Part shown: one piece after another, positions 1 to 7,573 of the stretch
Numbering within the stretch: position 1 is the first letter of the stretch
Layout of the letters: each line of letters begins with the position of its first letter
DNA from: Bacillota bacterium
GTDB taxonomy: Bacteria; Bacillota; UBA4882; UBA8346
NCBI GenBank assembly: GCA_023394955.1
Contig: JAEWZY010000034.1
Coordinates: 1-22,865 of the forward strand
Direction: 5' to 3'
Length of the DNA: 22,865 bases
Translations under genes and position numbers: made by a program
The notes under the pieces: model-generated
What the model saw: the letters and a program-made list of their open reading frames with translations, nothing else
What the model was told of the DNA's origin: nothing
Databases searched by the model: none

Positions 1-624
1 TTATATCAAAAGATGTATCGGATTAGCCCGGAACGATACCGGAAGAACCTGGGGTTTTTCACGGAGCTTTTGGAGTTGGGGCCGCTGTTGCCCAAACCCG
101 TCCGCCAACTCAGTTTGGGTCAGAAAATGCGGGCTGAGTTAGCCTCCGCGTTACTGCATGAACCGGCCATCCTTTATTTGGATGAGCCCACCATTGGTTT
201 GGACGTTTTGGTGAAGAGCAAAATTCGCGGTTTTATTAAGGAAATCAATCAAAACATGAGGACCACGGTGATCCTCACTACCCATGACATGGACGATATC
301 GAGCAGATTTGCCGGCGGCTGATCATGATCGATAATGGCCATCTACTTTACGACGGCCCATTGTTGGATTTTAAAGCGAAATTCGGCGGTGAAAATCTGA
401 TAGTGGTCGATTTTGCCGATGAGCAGGCGGTAATCGATGACCCGAGGCTGAAATTGGTTAAGGAAGAAGGCCCACGGAAATCATTTTTATTTAGCAATAA
501 GGAAATCACTGTTGCGGAAGCGATTATGTTAATCACCAGGAAGTATGATATTACCGACTTAAATCTAAAGGAACCCCAAATCGAAGGGATAGTAAAAATG
601 ATATACGAAAACAAAGGTTTTTAA
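1..624 (+). CDS. ABC transporter ATP-binding protein, 5'-truncated
   Basis: This is the C-terminal part of an ABC ATPase; the reading frame is open to base 1, so the true start and the Walker A motif lie outside the window. Visible motifs in order are the ABC signature LSLGQ, Walker B with D-loop (ILYLDEPTIGLD) and the H-loop (LTTHDM). The run from RQLSLGQ through DEPTIGLDV resembles the COG4586 group, whose members pair with ABC-2 type permeases. The protein would energise an efflux or membrane-remodelling transporter at the cytoplasmic face. After the H-loop come about 100 residues of regulatory C-terminal domain. No permease gene follows, so any partner lies upstream. ATPase identity is sure; the substrate is unknown. 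Confidence 0.93.
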   Translation, partial: LYQKMYRISPERYRKNLGFFTELLELGPLLPKPVRQLSLGQKMRAELASALLHEPAILYLDEPTIGLDVLVKSKIRGFIKEINQNMRTTVILTTHDMDDIEQICRRLIMIDNGHLLYDGPLLDFKAKFGGENLIVVDFADEQAVIDDPRLKLVKEEGPRKSFLFSNKEITVAEAIMLITRKYDITDLNLKEPQIEGIVKMIYENKGF

Positions 625-770
625 AGTTGGATACTCTCTCTTGGGGTGATATTCCAGTCATTATTCGAACCGGCGCCATGAAAAGAAAAGAGCTCGGCGC
701 TGGATCACATTTTTTAGATTGAAATATATTGGGAATTAAAATATACTTTGATTATGGAGGTGTGATTCCA

Positions 771-1196
771 ATGATGAATGAGACATTTCAAAACCTGGTG
801 CTGAAAAAACTGGACACCATTGAAAATAAAGTAGACTCAATTGAAAACCGATTAGGTTCGGTTGAGAATGAGTTAAGTTCGGTTAAAAACCGGTTGGATT
901 CGGTTGAAAATCGATTAGGTTCGGTTGAGAATGAGCTAAGTTCGGTTAAAAACCGGTTGGATTCGGTTGAGACAAAGTTGGATTCCGTATCGTCGCAAGT
1001 GGCTGTTTTGACCGAGTTTAAAACGGAAATAACTGAAAAGATAACTGTTTTATCCGAACAGGTCGCCACATTAATAAAGCGAAATGCCGAAAATACCGTG
1101 AAGTTGGACACGCTTCTTGAAAATCAGAGTTCGATACATGAAATCATTGGCCGGCATGACGTGGAATTGATTAACCTCAAAAGAAAAATTGGTTAA
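771..1196 (+). CDS. Coiled-coil protein with perfect heptad repeats, function unknown
   Basis: A 141-residue protein. I take the ATG at 771 because GGAGGTG (756-762) is ideally spaced from it; an in-frame upstream start at 729 has no such site. Residues of roughly 10-75 are built of heptads of the type NRLxSVE / NELSSVK, predicting a long parallel coiled coil. The rest continues as weaker coil and ends in a basic tail (LKRKIG). There is no signal peptide or membrane segment, so it is probably a cytoplasmic oligomeric rod. Small coiled-coil proteins of this look are frequent in Bacillota and have no assigned role. The gene stops 21 bp before the SatD-family gene, so co-transcription is likely. 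Confidence 0.75.
   Translation: MMNETFQNLVLKKLDTIENKVDSIENRLGSVENELSSVKNRLDSVENRLGSVENELSSVKNRLDSVETKLDSVSSQVAVLTEFKTEITEKITVLSEQVATLIKRNAENTVKLDTLLENQSSIHEIIGRHDVELINLKRKIG
846..971 (+). repeat. Two tandem 63-bp units within the coiled-coil gene
   Basis: Positions 846-908 and 909-971 are near-identical 63-bp units, each coding three heptads. Only a few bases differ (for example AACCG/AATCG at the unit starts and GAGTTA/GAGCTA inside). Partial heptad copies continue on both sides. This indicates recent in-frame duplication. Confidence 0.9.
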
Positions 1197-1217
1197 TTAT
1201 GATAATTGGAGCGCTAG

Positions 1218-1838
1218 ATGAAACTTTTCGCCGTAATCACCGGTGATGTGATTGATTCCAAAAAACATCCCGGTTATTTGGAAACGTTAAAAGAAAGCCT
1301 TAGTCACCTTCATGCCTCCGGTTTGTACACTCTCTTTAATGTGTCTCGAGGAGATGAGTTGCAAGCTGTATGTGACAATCTAACTTCATTATCGGTAATT
1401 ATCAGAAATTTACGCCATACTTGCTTCCCATTAAAGATTAGATTAGGAATTGGCATCGGCCGGATCGATAATCCCAATCCCGGCATGAACTCTTGGGATA
1501 TGACCGGTCCGGCTTTTGTGTTGGCCCGGAAAGCCTTGGATTTTATTGAGAAAAGTAAAATTCCACAAACCATATTGGTGAGTGAGGATCCTTTTTTTGA
1601 CCGGGTTTTCAACTTAGTTTATAGCCTGGTTGATACGATAATGAATGGTTGGACCCCTAGGCAATGGGAGGCGGTCCAAGCTTACGATGCCGAAAGGACT
1701 CTAGTTAAAGCCGCCGGAGAACTAAAGATCGCTTGGCAGAATGTTCAAAAACGTTGTCAAGCAGCTAAGTGGGAGGTTGTTAAAAAAGCCGAAGAAGAAC
1801 TGGCCGTTTTATTCGGAGAAAGGTTTGTCGATAATTAA
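1218..1838 (+). CDS. SatD family protein
   Basis: A 206-residue protein beginning KLFAVITGDVIDSKK, the characteristic N-terminus of the SatD family (Pfam SatD). The middle holds the conserved RGDELQAV and LRIGIGIG-like segments; the C-terminus, from about residue 150, contains a helix-turn-helix-like stretch (WTPRQWEAV, then LKIAWQNVQKR). SatD proteins were named from a streptococcal Ffh/acid-tolerance locus and have no settled biochemical role; the N-terminal fold looks nucleotide-cyclase-like and the C-terminus suggests DNA binding. GGAG lies 7 bases upstream of the ATG. The next gene is a DUF3307 protein, a partner I know to recur beside SatD genes. Family call is firm; function is open. 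Confidence 0.85.
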   Translation: MKLFAVITGDVIDSKKHPGYLETLKESLSHLHASGLYTLFNVSRGDELQAVCDNLTSLSVIIRNLRHTCFPLKIRLGIGIGRIDNPNPGMNSWDMTGPAFVLARKALDFIEKSKIPQTILVSEDPFFDRVFNLVYSLVDTIMNGWTPRQWEAVQAYDAERTLVKAAGELKIAWQNVQKRCQAAKWEVVKKAEEELAVLFGERFVDN

Positions 1839-2067
1839 GATTACTTGAAGACGGAAGGCGCGAGGCTTGAGTATGTAAGTGGCGACCTACTTCCTATTTT
1901 TGGCTTTGATTGCCTAGCGAACCAGGGCGGGGACTAACTAAGCGATGAATAAATACCACACCTCAAAAGCGGTGTGATGCGGAAATACACCTTAGATTAG
2001 GTGTATAATTATTTTTTACCTTTAATGGAGCGTAGAGAATCCATGAACCTGAAACGGAGGGAATGGA
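1839..2067 (+). promoter_or_regulatory. Regulatory region with two nested inverted repeats before the DUF3307 gene
   Basis: Two inverted repeats share the same core. CACACC (1957-1962) pairs with GGTGTG (1971-1976) across an 8-base loop. ATACACCT (1985-1992) pairs with AGGTGTAT (1999-2006) across 6 bases. The right arm of the second overlaps a perfect TATAAT (2004-2009). I see no good -35 box at the usual distance. The arrangement fits an operator that controls the promoter of the downstream gene. As the second repeat is followed by AATTATTTTTT, a terminator for satD is the alternative. GGAGGG (2056-2061) serves the ATG at 2068. Confidence 0.5.
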
Positions 2068-2853
2068 ATGAACTCTTTATTGTTATCAATTTTAGCCAAT
2101 CTCAGCGTTGATCTTTTAGTACAAAACCGGAAGGTTGCCATAGCTAAAGATAACTTGAAACCGGCCGCCATTATTTGGCATGGCGTAACGGTATTTGGAG
2201 CCATCTTATTTTTTTTGCACGGATATCAATGGCCGGCGCTCATCGGGTATGCGGCGTTAATAACCGGGACCCATCTAGTGATTGATTTGTTCAAAGGATT
2301 GATCGGCCGGATTAAAAATTCAGGACTAAACTTATTGGTTTTAATAATGGATCAACTACTAAAAATAATAACAGTATTCGTGATCTGGACCTGGTTCGAA
2401 TTCCAGGCTAATCAAGAGGTAATGTTGTTCTATGAGAGAATATTCAGGGTCAATGTTTTGACTTCTTTCACCGGGATTGCCGTTAGCGCGGTTAAATTTC
2501 TCCCCGAACGGTTTTTACTAGGGATCATTGTTTATCTTTATGTTTGTCCGGGAGGTTCAGTCCTGATTGATAAGTTTTTATTATGGCTTAGTAAGAAGGA
2601 AGAGGTTTTCGGGGTCCGAACGGACCAAACCGGCAAATGGATCGGGATCCTGGAGAGGCTGATTGTCTTATCCTTAATCCTGAACGACGCCTTGGGGTCG
2701 GTCGCCTTTATCTTGACCGCCAAATCTATTGCCCGTTTTAATGAATTGAGTAATCGGGATTTTGCCGAGTATTATTTAATAGGGACTCTGTCCAGCACTA
2801 TGTTGGCGATTGGCGGTGGTTTTGTATTAAACTATCTGTTGACGATAGTATAA
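2068..2853 (+). CDS. DUF3307 integral membrane protein
   Basis: A 261-residue membrane protein. The N-terminal third matches DUF3307: two hydrophobic helices, conserved WHG, then the TGTHLVIDLFKG segment. Further hydrophobic stretches follow, including ILVQ-like helices around residues 90-110, a segment near residues 150-170, and two C-terminal helices (NDALGSVAFILTAKSIARF and the last 25 residues). The last part resembles the extended DUF3307 form found with SatD. The start at 2068 has GGAGGG six bases upstream. It lies 229 bp behind the SatD gene and carries its own likely promoter. The biochemical role of DUF3307 is unknown; the pairing suggests that SatD controls or works with this membrane protein. 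Confidence 0.82.
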   Translation: MNSLLLSILANLSVDLLVQNRKVAIAKDNLKPAAIIWHGVTVFGAILFFLHGYQWPALIGYAALITGTHLVIDLFKGLIGRIKNSGLNLLVLIMDQLLKIITVFVIWTWFEFQANQEVMLFYERIFRVNVLTSFTGIAVSAVKFLPERFLLGIIVYLYVCPGGSVLIDKFLLWLSKKEEVFGVRTDQTGKWIGILERLIVLSLILNDALGSVAFILTAKSIARFNELSNRDFAEYYLIGTLSSTMLAIGGGFVLNYLLTIV

Positions 2854-2983
2854 AAAAGGGGTATGTAGTATAATTACCAGTGTTAGAATTCTTAGTCACC
2901 GATTTATACTTTCGATGTTCGCATAGAATTTTCCGGGCCTGGAATAATATGATCTGACTGAAACTTAGCAGGAGATGATAGAG

Positions 2984-3172
2984 ATGGATGTTAATGTTGA
3001 TCAAGATTTATGTATCAGTTGCGGACTGTGTGTTTCAAGCTGTCCGGAAGTTTTTTTCTGGAATGACGATGAAAAAGCCCAGGTCTCTAAGGAACAAGTT
3101 GATTCTGAGATGGAAGGTTGTGTGAGGGAGGCGGCCGACGGTTGCCCCACCGACGCCATTGAAACCAATTAG
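2984..3172 (+). CDS. Ferredoxin, single [4Fe-4S] cluster
   Basis: A 62-residue electron carrier. I choose ATG 2984 since GGAG (2971-2974) is nine bases upstream; the in-frame ATG at 2975 abuts that site. Cysteines 10, 13 and 16 (C-x2-C-x2-C) plus Cys54, followed by Pro, ligate one [4Fe-4S] cluster. Cys20 and Cys46 are the spare pair, positioned as in the disulfide-bonded monocluster ferredoxin of Thermotoga maritima, with nearly the same total length. It would serve as a cytoplasmic low-potential donor; no partner enzyme is adjacent. The 154 bp after it show no clear terminator. Confidence 0.93.
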   Translation: MDVNVDQDLCISCGLCVSSCPEVFFWNDDEKAQVSKEQVDSEMEGCVREAADGCPTDAIETN

Positions 3173-3204
3173 GATGTTCTAGCCAAGCTCTCCCTTCCAT
3201 AAAT

Positions 3205-3216
3205 ATAGGATGAAGT
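3205..3216 (+). promoter_or_regulatory. 12-bp motif shared with the dacF upstream region
   Basis: ATAGGATGAAGT occurs here, 111 bp before spoIVFA, and again at 10976-10987, 76 bp before the dacF-like gene. The flanks (RARTTT, then TATC shortly after) are also similar. Both downstream genes are sporulation-type, so a common promoter or regulator element is possible, though it does not fit a sporulation sigma consensus I can name. Confidence 0.3.
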
Positions 3217-3326
3217 GAGTTTCTATCGAAAATTTGCTAAATGCAAATAGCATCGGAACGGTATTCCCTTTATCCTATTACATCTAAAATAAGGGATATC
3301 TATAATTTGGAGGGGAGACGGAGCAG

Positions 3327-4067
3327 TTGATTGAAAACCGTGAATTATACTCATTTGAGGAAACTGATGAACCGGCTGTACCGGAAGATACGAATCTTGA
3401 AACGGGATTCGAAAATGCCGAAACCGGTCCTCCAAAATTTATATATCAATCGGTAGTTGCGGTTTTATGTTTAGTGATTGTTCTCTCTCTCTGCCGCCTG
3501 GAACATGGTTGGGCCTATTGGGCCCGGGAACGGTTCCGTTTGGCGATTAATGCTTCCTCCCGAGCTACTTTCGGGATTCTTTGGGAGTCGCCCTTTTTCC
3601 AAAATATCGTCCGAAACGGGAGAAACTTCATTCGGCTGGAAAAGGTAACTCAAACCATGTCCGTTCCGGCACCGTCTTCCATTGGAGATGTTTTTGCGCT
3701 TGAAGACTCAGTATGGCCGGTCCCGGGTAATATCATTAAAGAATTTGGAGGGAACGGTCCAAAGAGTCGGTTCGATTCGGGTGTGATCATGGAAACCGCG
3801 GATCAATCGAGGGTAATTGCGGTAGCAACCGGAACGATTACCCGGGTTGGTTCAATTCCGGGAGGATGGGCAGTTGAGATCGAACATGGTTTGGGTTGGA
3901 GTTCAGTTTATCAACCAATTGCTCAAGTTCAGGTCCATCAGGGCCAGTTGGTTAAGGCCGGACAAATTATCGGTCGGCTCGGCGCGGGGAATGACGGTAA
4001 GATCAAACTGTTTTTAGAGATCAAACAAAATGACAAACCGGTTAATCCCAGGGCCGTGATCCGTTAA
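3327..4067 (+). CDS. spoIVFA: SpoIVFA-like degenerate M23 (LytM-type) membrane protein
   Basis: A 246-residue protein starting at TTG 3327 with GGAGGGGA ten bases upstream. It has a charged cytoplasmic N-terminus, one transmembrane segment near residues 43-60 (SVVAVLCLVIVLSLC), then an extracytoplasmic linker and a LytM/M23-like beta-fold at about residues 130-246 (VWPVPG ... VIAVATGTITRVG ... VEIEHG ... GQLVKAGQIIGRLG). The zinc-binding His/Asp of active M23 enzymes are missing: the HxH position reads SSVYQP. That is typical of SpoIVFA, which anchors and inhibits SpoIVFB in the outer forespore membrane during pro-sigma-K processing. Its stop overlaps the ATG of the M50 gene by one base. Sigma-E control is expected from the family but not demonstrated here. 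Confidence 0.85.
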   Translation: MIENRELYSFEETDEPAVPEDTNLETGFENAETGPPKFIYQSVVAVLCLVIVLSLCRLEHGWAYWARERFRLAINASSRATFGILWESPFFQNIVRNGRNFIRLEKVTQTMSVPAPSSIGDVFALEDSVWPVPGNIIKEFGGNGPKSRFDSGVIMETADQSRVIAVATGTITRVGSIPGGWAVEIEHGLGWSSVYQPIAQVQVHQGQLVKAGQIIGRLGAGNDGKIKLFLEIKQNDKPVNPRAVIR

Positions 4068-4960
4068 TGCGCCCTAAAATCAGTATTGACCTTTTCACCA
4101 TCGCTTTTTTTCTCGTTCTTTTCGGCGCCGGGGTTTATTACGGGAACCTATTAACAGTTATCTTACTATGGTCGGCGTTACTGCTTCATGAGATAACCCA
4201 TTTATTTTTTGCGGAACTATTCGGGTATCAAGTTCAAGAATTCAAACTGACTCCGCTCGGGGGATGTATGGTCATTGACGCGTTAATGGCCCTTCACCCG
4301 GTAGCGGAGTTTGTTATTGCCGCGGCCGGCCCTTTTTCCAACTTATTAATGGCTGGTGGTGTCCGGTATTTAGGGTTATTAGGCTTAAAAAGTCCTTGGT
4401 TGGATAATTGGAGCCAATGGAATTGGTTGCTTGGGATAGTAAATCTAATACCAGCGGTGCCTTTGGACGGTGGACGGATGCTCCATGCCTTGCTTAAAAA
4501 ATCAGTCCCAATGGAGACCGGAACAATCATGGTTAAAACCATCGGCCGGTTTATGGGAGGGTTGATTTTAACTATTGGGACCATTAGGTTTTGGACCAGC
4601 CGTCCCGGGATATTATATATCTTAACGGGAATCTTTATTTTATACCAAGTTAACAATTATCAAAGCCCCAAAATGGATAGTTTTTGGCGGATGTCTGAAA
4701 AACGAAAAAAAACCTTCGGCAGCAAAGGCTATGCTACTATAAAACCGATGCTGGTAAAGGGGGAAACGTTGATTCGGGATATTTTGCAACGTTATGGCGG
4801 CGATGAACTATTAATCTTTTTAATTAACGGACCTGAGAAAATCCAGTTAGTTACCGAGGAAAACGCTTGGAAATTATTGATCGACAAAGGATATAACGCG
4901 ACTTTCAAAGATTTCAAAGAATCTCCAAGCGCCTTGCCAAAACAGTGGAAAATGAGATAA
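4067..4960 (+). CDS. spoIVFB: SpoIVFB-like site-2 (M50) intramembrane metalloprotease
   Basis: A 297-residue polytopic membrane protease. The zinc motif HEITH (His41, Glu42, His45) lies in the second hydrophobic segment; the third ligand is in NLIPAVPLDGG (Asn126, Asp134). These positions agree closely with Bacillus SpoIVFB. Residues 1-200 form the membrane core; the remaining ~95 are soluble and resemble the CBS-like tail of the family (KGETLIRDILQRYGG ... LIDKGYNATF). It should cut a membrane-tethered pro-sigma factor, with the preceding gene as its regulator. Translation is probably coupled, as ATG overlaps the upstream TAA. Confidence 0.92.
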   Translation: MRPKISIDLFTIAFFLVLFGAGVYYGNLLTVILLWSALLLHEITHLFFAELFGYQVQEFKLTPLGGCMVIDALMALHPVAEFVIAAAGPFSNLLMAGGVRYLGLLGLKSPWLDNWSQWNWLLGIVNLIPAVPLDGGRMLHALLKKSVPMETGTIMVKTIGRFMGGLILTIGTIRFWTSRPGILYILTGIFILYQVNNYQSPKMDSFWRMSEKRKKTFGSKGYATIKPMLVKGETLIRDILQRYGGDELLIFLINGPEKIQLVTEENAWKLLIDKGYNATFKDFKESPSALPKQWKMR

Positions 4961-5031
4961 AATATATTATACGTCATTTGAAAGGTAGTATATAATCTGG
5001 AAGACAGAAGATACGAGCATGGGAGGTTTTT

Positions 5032-6882
5032 TTGACGACTGATTGGGAGCGGATTCAAAGTTCTTTAAACCGGGTGGCCAAACCCGGTCGTTATATAGGT
5101 GGTGAGTATAACTCGCTGGCTAAGGATTGGGAGAAAGTTGATTTAAAGGTAGCCCTGGCTTTTCCCGATATATACGAGATTGGCATTTCCCATTTGGGAT
5201 TGAGGATTTTATATGAGCTAATTAATGGCGAGACAGAGATGTTGGCGGAACGGGTTTATGCACCCTGGATCGATTTTCAGGATTTACTTCGTGAAAAATC
5301 AGCCCTTCTTTATTCTTTGGAAAACAAACGGGCCTTGAGCGAGTTTGATCTAATCGGATTTTCCCTTCAATATGAATTAAGCTACACCAATATCTTGACT
5401 ATGTTGGAATTAGGCGGAGTACCGCTGTTTCGGGAAGAAAGAGAACGGGACAAGCCGCTGGTAATCGCCGGAGGGCCTTGCGCTTTTAATCCCGAGCCAA
5501 TAGCTGATTTTTTTGACTTTTTTGTCATCGGTGAAGCGGAAGAAATTTTAATCCCCATCTTAAAAACGGTCCGGGAATGGAAACATTCAGGCGCTGAAAA
5601 AGAGGCCCTTTATACTGAATTAGAGAAGATCGAAGGGGTTTATGTTCCTTCTCATTTTAAAGTGTCCTATGGAACTGATGGGAAGATTGAACAGATTCAA
5701 CCCACCACCGGGGCTAAACCGGTTCGGGCGGTGGCGCGCCGGTTTAATGAAGCTTTTTTTCCCAAAAGATGGATCGTCCCTTTCCTCGATATCGTCCATG
5801 ACCGGGTTACCTATGAGATCCAGCGGGGATGCACTAAAGGTTGTCGCTTTTGCCAGGCCGGAATGGTCTACCGTCCGGTCCGGGAGAAAGACCCGGGACC
5901 GATCTTTGATGCGCTGCGGCAATTGATAGCGGATACGGGGTACGAGGAATTGTCCCTGACCTCCCTTAGCAGCGCTGATTACAGTCAAATTGAGCGATTA
6001 ATCACTGATGTCTGCGGTTGTTTTACTCCCCAGGGAGTAAATGTTTCCTTACCGTCGCTAAGAGTGGACTCGTTCTCGGTGGATCTGGCCCGGAAATTCA
6101 AAAGCAGCCGTAAAGGGAGCCTTACCTTCGCGCCGGAGGCCGGGACCGAACGAATGCGTCAGGTGATCAACAAAGGCGTTTCCCGGGATGATTTATTGAT
6201 AGCGGCGGAGGCCGCTTTTCGAGCCGGATGGCAGAAATTGAAACTCTATTTCATGATCGGGCTGCCTACGGAGAATGAGGAAGATTTAGCCGGGATTGCC
6301 GAATTGACCAAGGCCGTGTTGGAAATAGGAAAGAAAGTATATCCCCGGACCAATGTTTTAAAAATCACTACTAGTGTTTCGACATTCGTACCCAAGGCGC
6401 GTACCCCTTTTCAATGGCGCGGCCAAATCTCAGTAGCCGAGACCATTACCAAACAGCGTTATCTCCGGGAAAGAATTCGCGGCCGGTTTTTGGAACTGGA
6501 CTGGCATAACCCGGAAACCAGTTTTTTGGAAGGGATCATGGCCAGAGGAGACCGGCGTTTAAGCAAAATCATCCATCAGGCCTGGCAAAAAGGGGCCCGA
6601 TTCGACGGTTGGAACGATCAATTCCAGCCGGAGATCTGGTGGGAAGTTTTTCGCGCTAATGGAATTGACCCTGATTTTTATACCAGAGAGCGTAGTTATG
6701 ATGAAATTCTTCCCTGGTCCCATCTAAATGCGGGCTTAAGTACTGAATTTTTAAAGGCTGAGGATGAAAGGGCAAACCAAGCCTTACCAACGGCTGATTG
6801 CCGGGAATGTTCCTGCTCCGCTTGTGGTGTCTGTCCCCAATTAAAAGTGGTCAAAAGAATCGCAGGTGATCCTGATGCCTAG
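5032..6882 (+). CDS. B12-binding-type radical SAM protein (TIGR03960 family)
   Basis: A 616-residue protein read from TTG 5032 with GGAGGT (5022-5027) just upstream. The N-terminal ~220 residues have the cobalamin-binding-like Rossmann region (VALAFPDIYEIGISHLGLRIL ... GGPCAFNPEPIADFFDFFVIGEAEE). The radical SAM core carries Cys267, Cys271 and Cys274 (C-x3-C-x2-C), binding the [4Fe-4S] cluster that cleaves S-adenosylmethionine. The C-terminus has another cysteine group (CRECSCSACGVC). In many Bacillota this gene is followed by the DUF2344 gene and rng, as here; the pair is suspected of RNA or tRNA modification, but the substrate is not established. The family call is firm. Confidence 0.93.
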   Translation: MTTDWERIQSSLNRVAKPGRYIGGEYNSLAKDWEKVDLKVALAFPDIYEIGISHLGLRILYELINGETEMLAERVYAPWIDFQDLLREKSALLYSLENKRALSEFDLIGFSLQYELSYTNILTMLELGGVPLFREERERDKPLVIAGGPCAFNPEPIADFFDFFVIGEAEEILIPILKTVREWKHSGAEKEALYTELEKIEGVYVPSHFKVSYGTDGKIEQIQPTTGAKPVRAVARRFNEAFFPKRWIVPFLDIVHDRVTYEIQRGCTKGCRFCQAGMVYRPVREKDPGPIFDALRQLIADTGYEELSLTSLSSADYSQIERLITDVCGCFTPQGVNVSLPSLRVDSFSVDLARKFKSSRKGSLTFAPEAGTERMRQVINKGVSRDDLLIAAEAAFRAGWQKLKLYFMIGLPTENEEDLAGIAELTKAVLEIGKKVYPRTNVLKITTSVSTFVPKARTPFQWRGQISVAETITKQRYLRERIRGRFLELDWHNPETSFLEGIMARGDRRLSKIIHQAWQKGARFDGWNDQFQPEIWWEVFRANGIDPDFYTRERSYDEILPWSHLNAGLSTEFLKAEDERANQALPTADCRECSCSACGVCPQLKVVKRIAGDPDA

Positions 6883-7570
6883 TTATCGAGTTCGTTTTGT
6901 TAAGGAACGGGATCTGAGATATCTTTCCCATTTAGAATTGATCAGAGCTATTGAACGGGGGATCCGGCGGGCTGGATTGCAAATGGTTTATTCGGAGGGG
7001 TTTCATCCACATCCTAAACTCAGTTTCGGACCTGCTTTGTCGGTAGGCATTGCCAGCTTTGACGAATACTTTGATCTGGAATTAGTCCAAGAATATCCGG
7101 AGGAAAAGATCTTAGAAGACCTTAACCTGGTCTTATCCGAAGGGATCAAAGTCTTAGCCGTAAAGAAAATCCTGCAGCGGGTGAAACCGTTGAATGCCGT
7201 AATTAATAGAGCTTCATACATAGTCATACTTAAGGTTGAACCCGGGGAACGCCGGGAAATATTTGAACACTTGAATCATTTGTCCTCATTAACCGTTATT
7301 GAAGTAGTCCGGAAATCCAAGGAAGGGCAAAAAACAGTAAACATTCGTCCCTGGCTGCATAACTTAACAATAGGGATTAAAGATGATGACCTCCTAGAGC
7401 TGGAATTGGTAGGGGAGATCGGTAGCGGCGGCAATCTCCGTCCCGATGATTTACTAAGTATGATTACGCGGCCGGTTAAAGTTTTAACCATTACCCGCAC
7501 CGGTCTTTGGCATGAGGAGGAAGGTTTGGTGACGAGACCGTTGGATTTTTGCAATAAGGCCGGAGGATGA
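6875..7570 (+). CDS. DUF2344 / TIGR03936 family protein
   Basis: A 231-residue protein. ATG 6875 is preferred over an in-frame GTG at 6866 since AGGTGATCC, a long match to the 3' end of 16S rRNA, lies directly before it. It overlaps the radical SAM gene by 8 bp, implying translational coupling. The conserved N-terminus is present (YRVRFVKERDLRYLSH, then GLQMVYSEGFHPHPKLSFGPAL). Some genomes fuse this domain to the radical SAM partner, so the two likely act together on the same substrate. No catalytic residues can be named from the sequence. Confidence 0.92.
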   Translation: MPSYRVRFVKERDLRYLSHLELIRAIERGIRRAGLQMVYSEGFHPHPKLSFGPALSVGIASFDEYFDLELVQEYPEEKILEDLNLVLSEGIKVLAVKKILQRVKPLNAVINRASYIVILKVEPGERREIFEHLNHLSSLTVIEVVRKSKEGQKTVNIRPWLHNLTIGIKDDDLLELELVGEIGSGGNLRPDDLLSMITRPVKVLTITRTGLWHEEEGLVTRPLDFCNKAGG

Positions 7571-7573
7571 TTA

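Noticed and set aside
672..702. Imperfect hairpin GGCGCC / GGCGCT after the ABC gene as a terminator
   Set aside because: Short stem with an 18-base loop and no adjacent T-run.
2839..2874. TTGACG and TATAAT as a promoter for the ferredoxin gene
   Set aside because: The spacer is 24 bases, too long for a sigma-A promoter.
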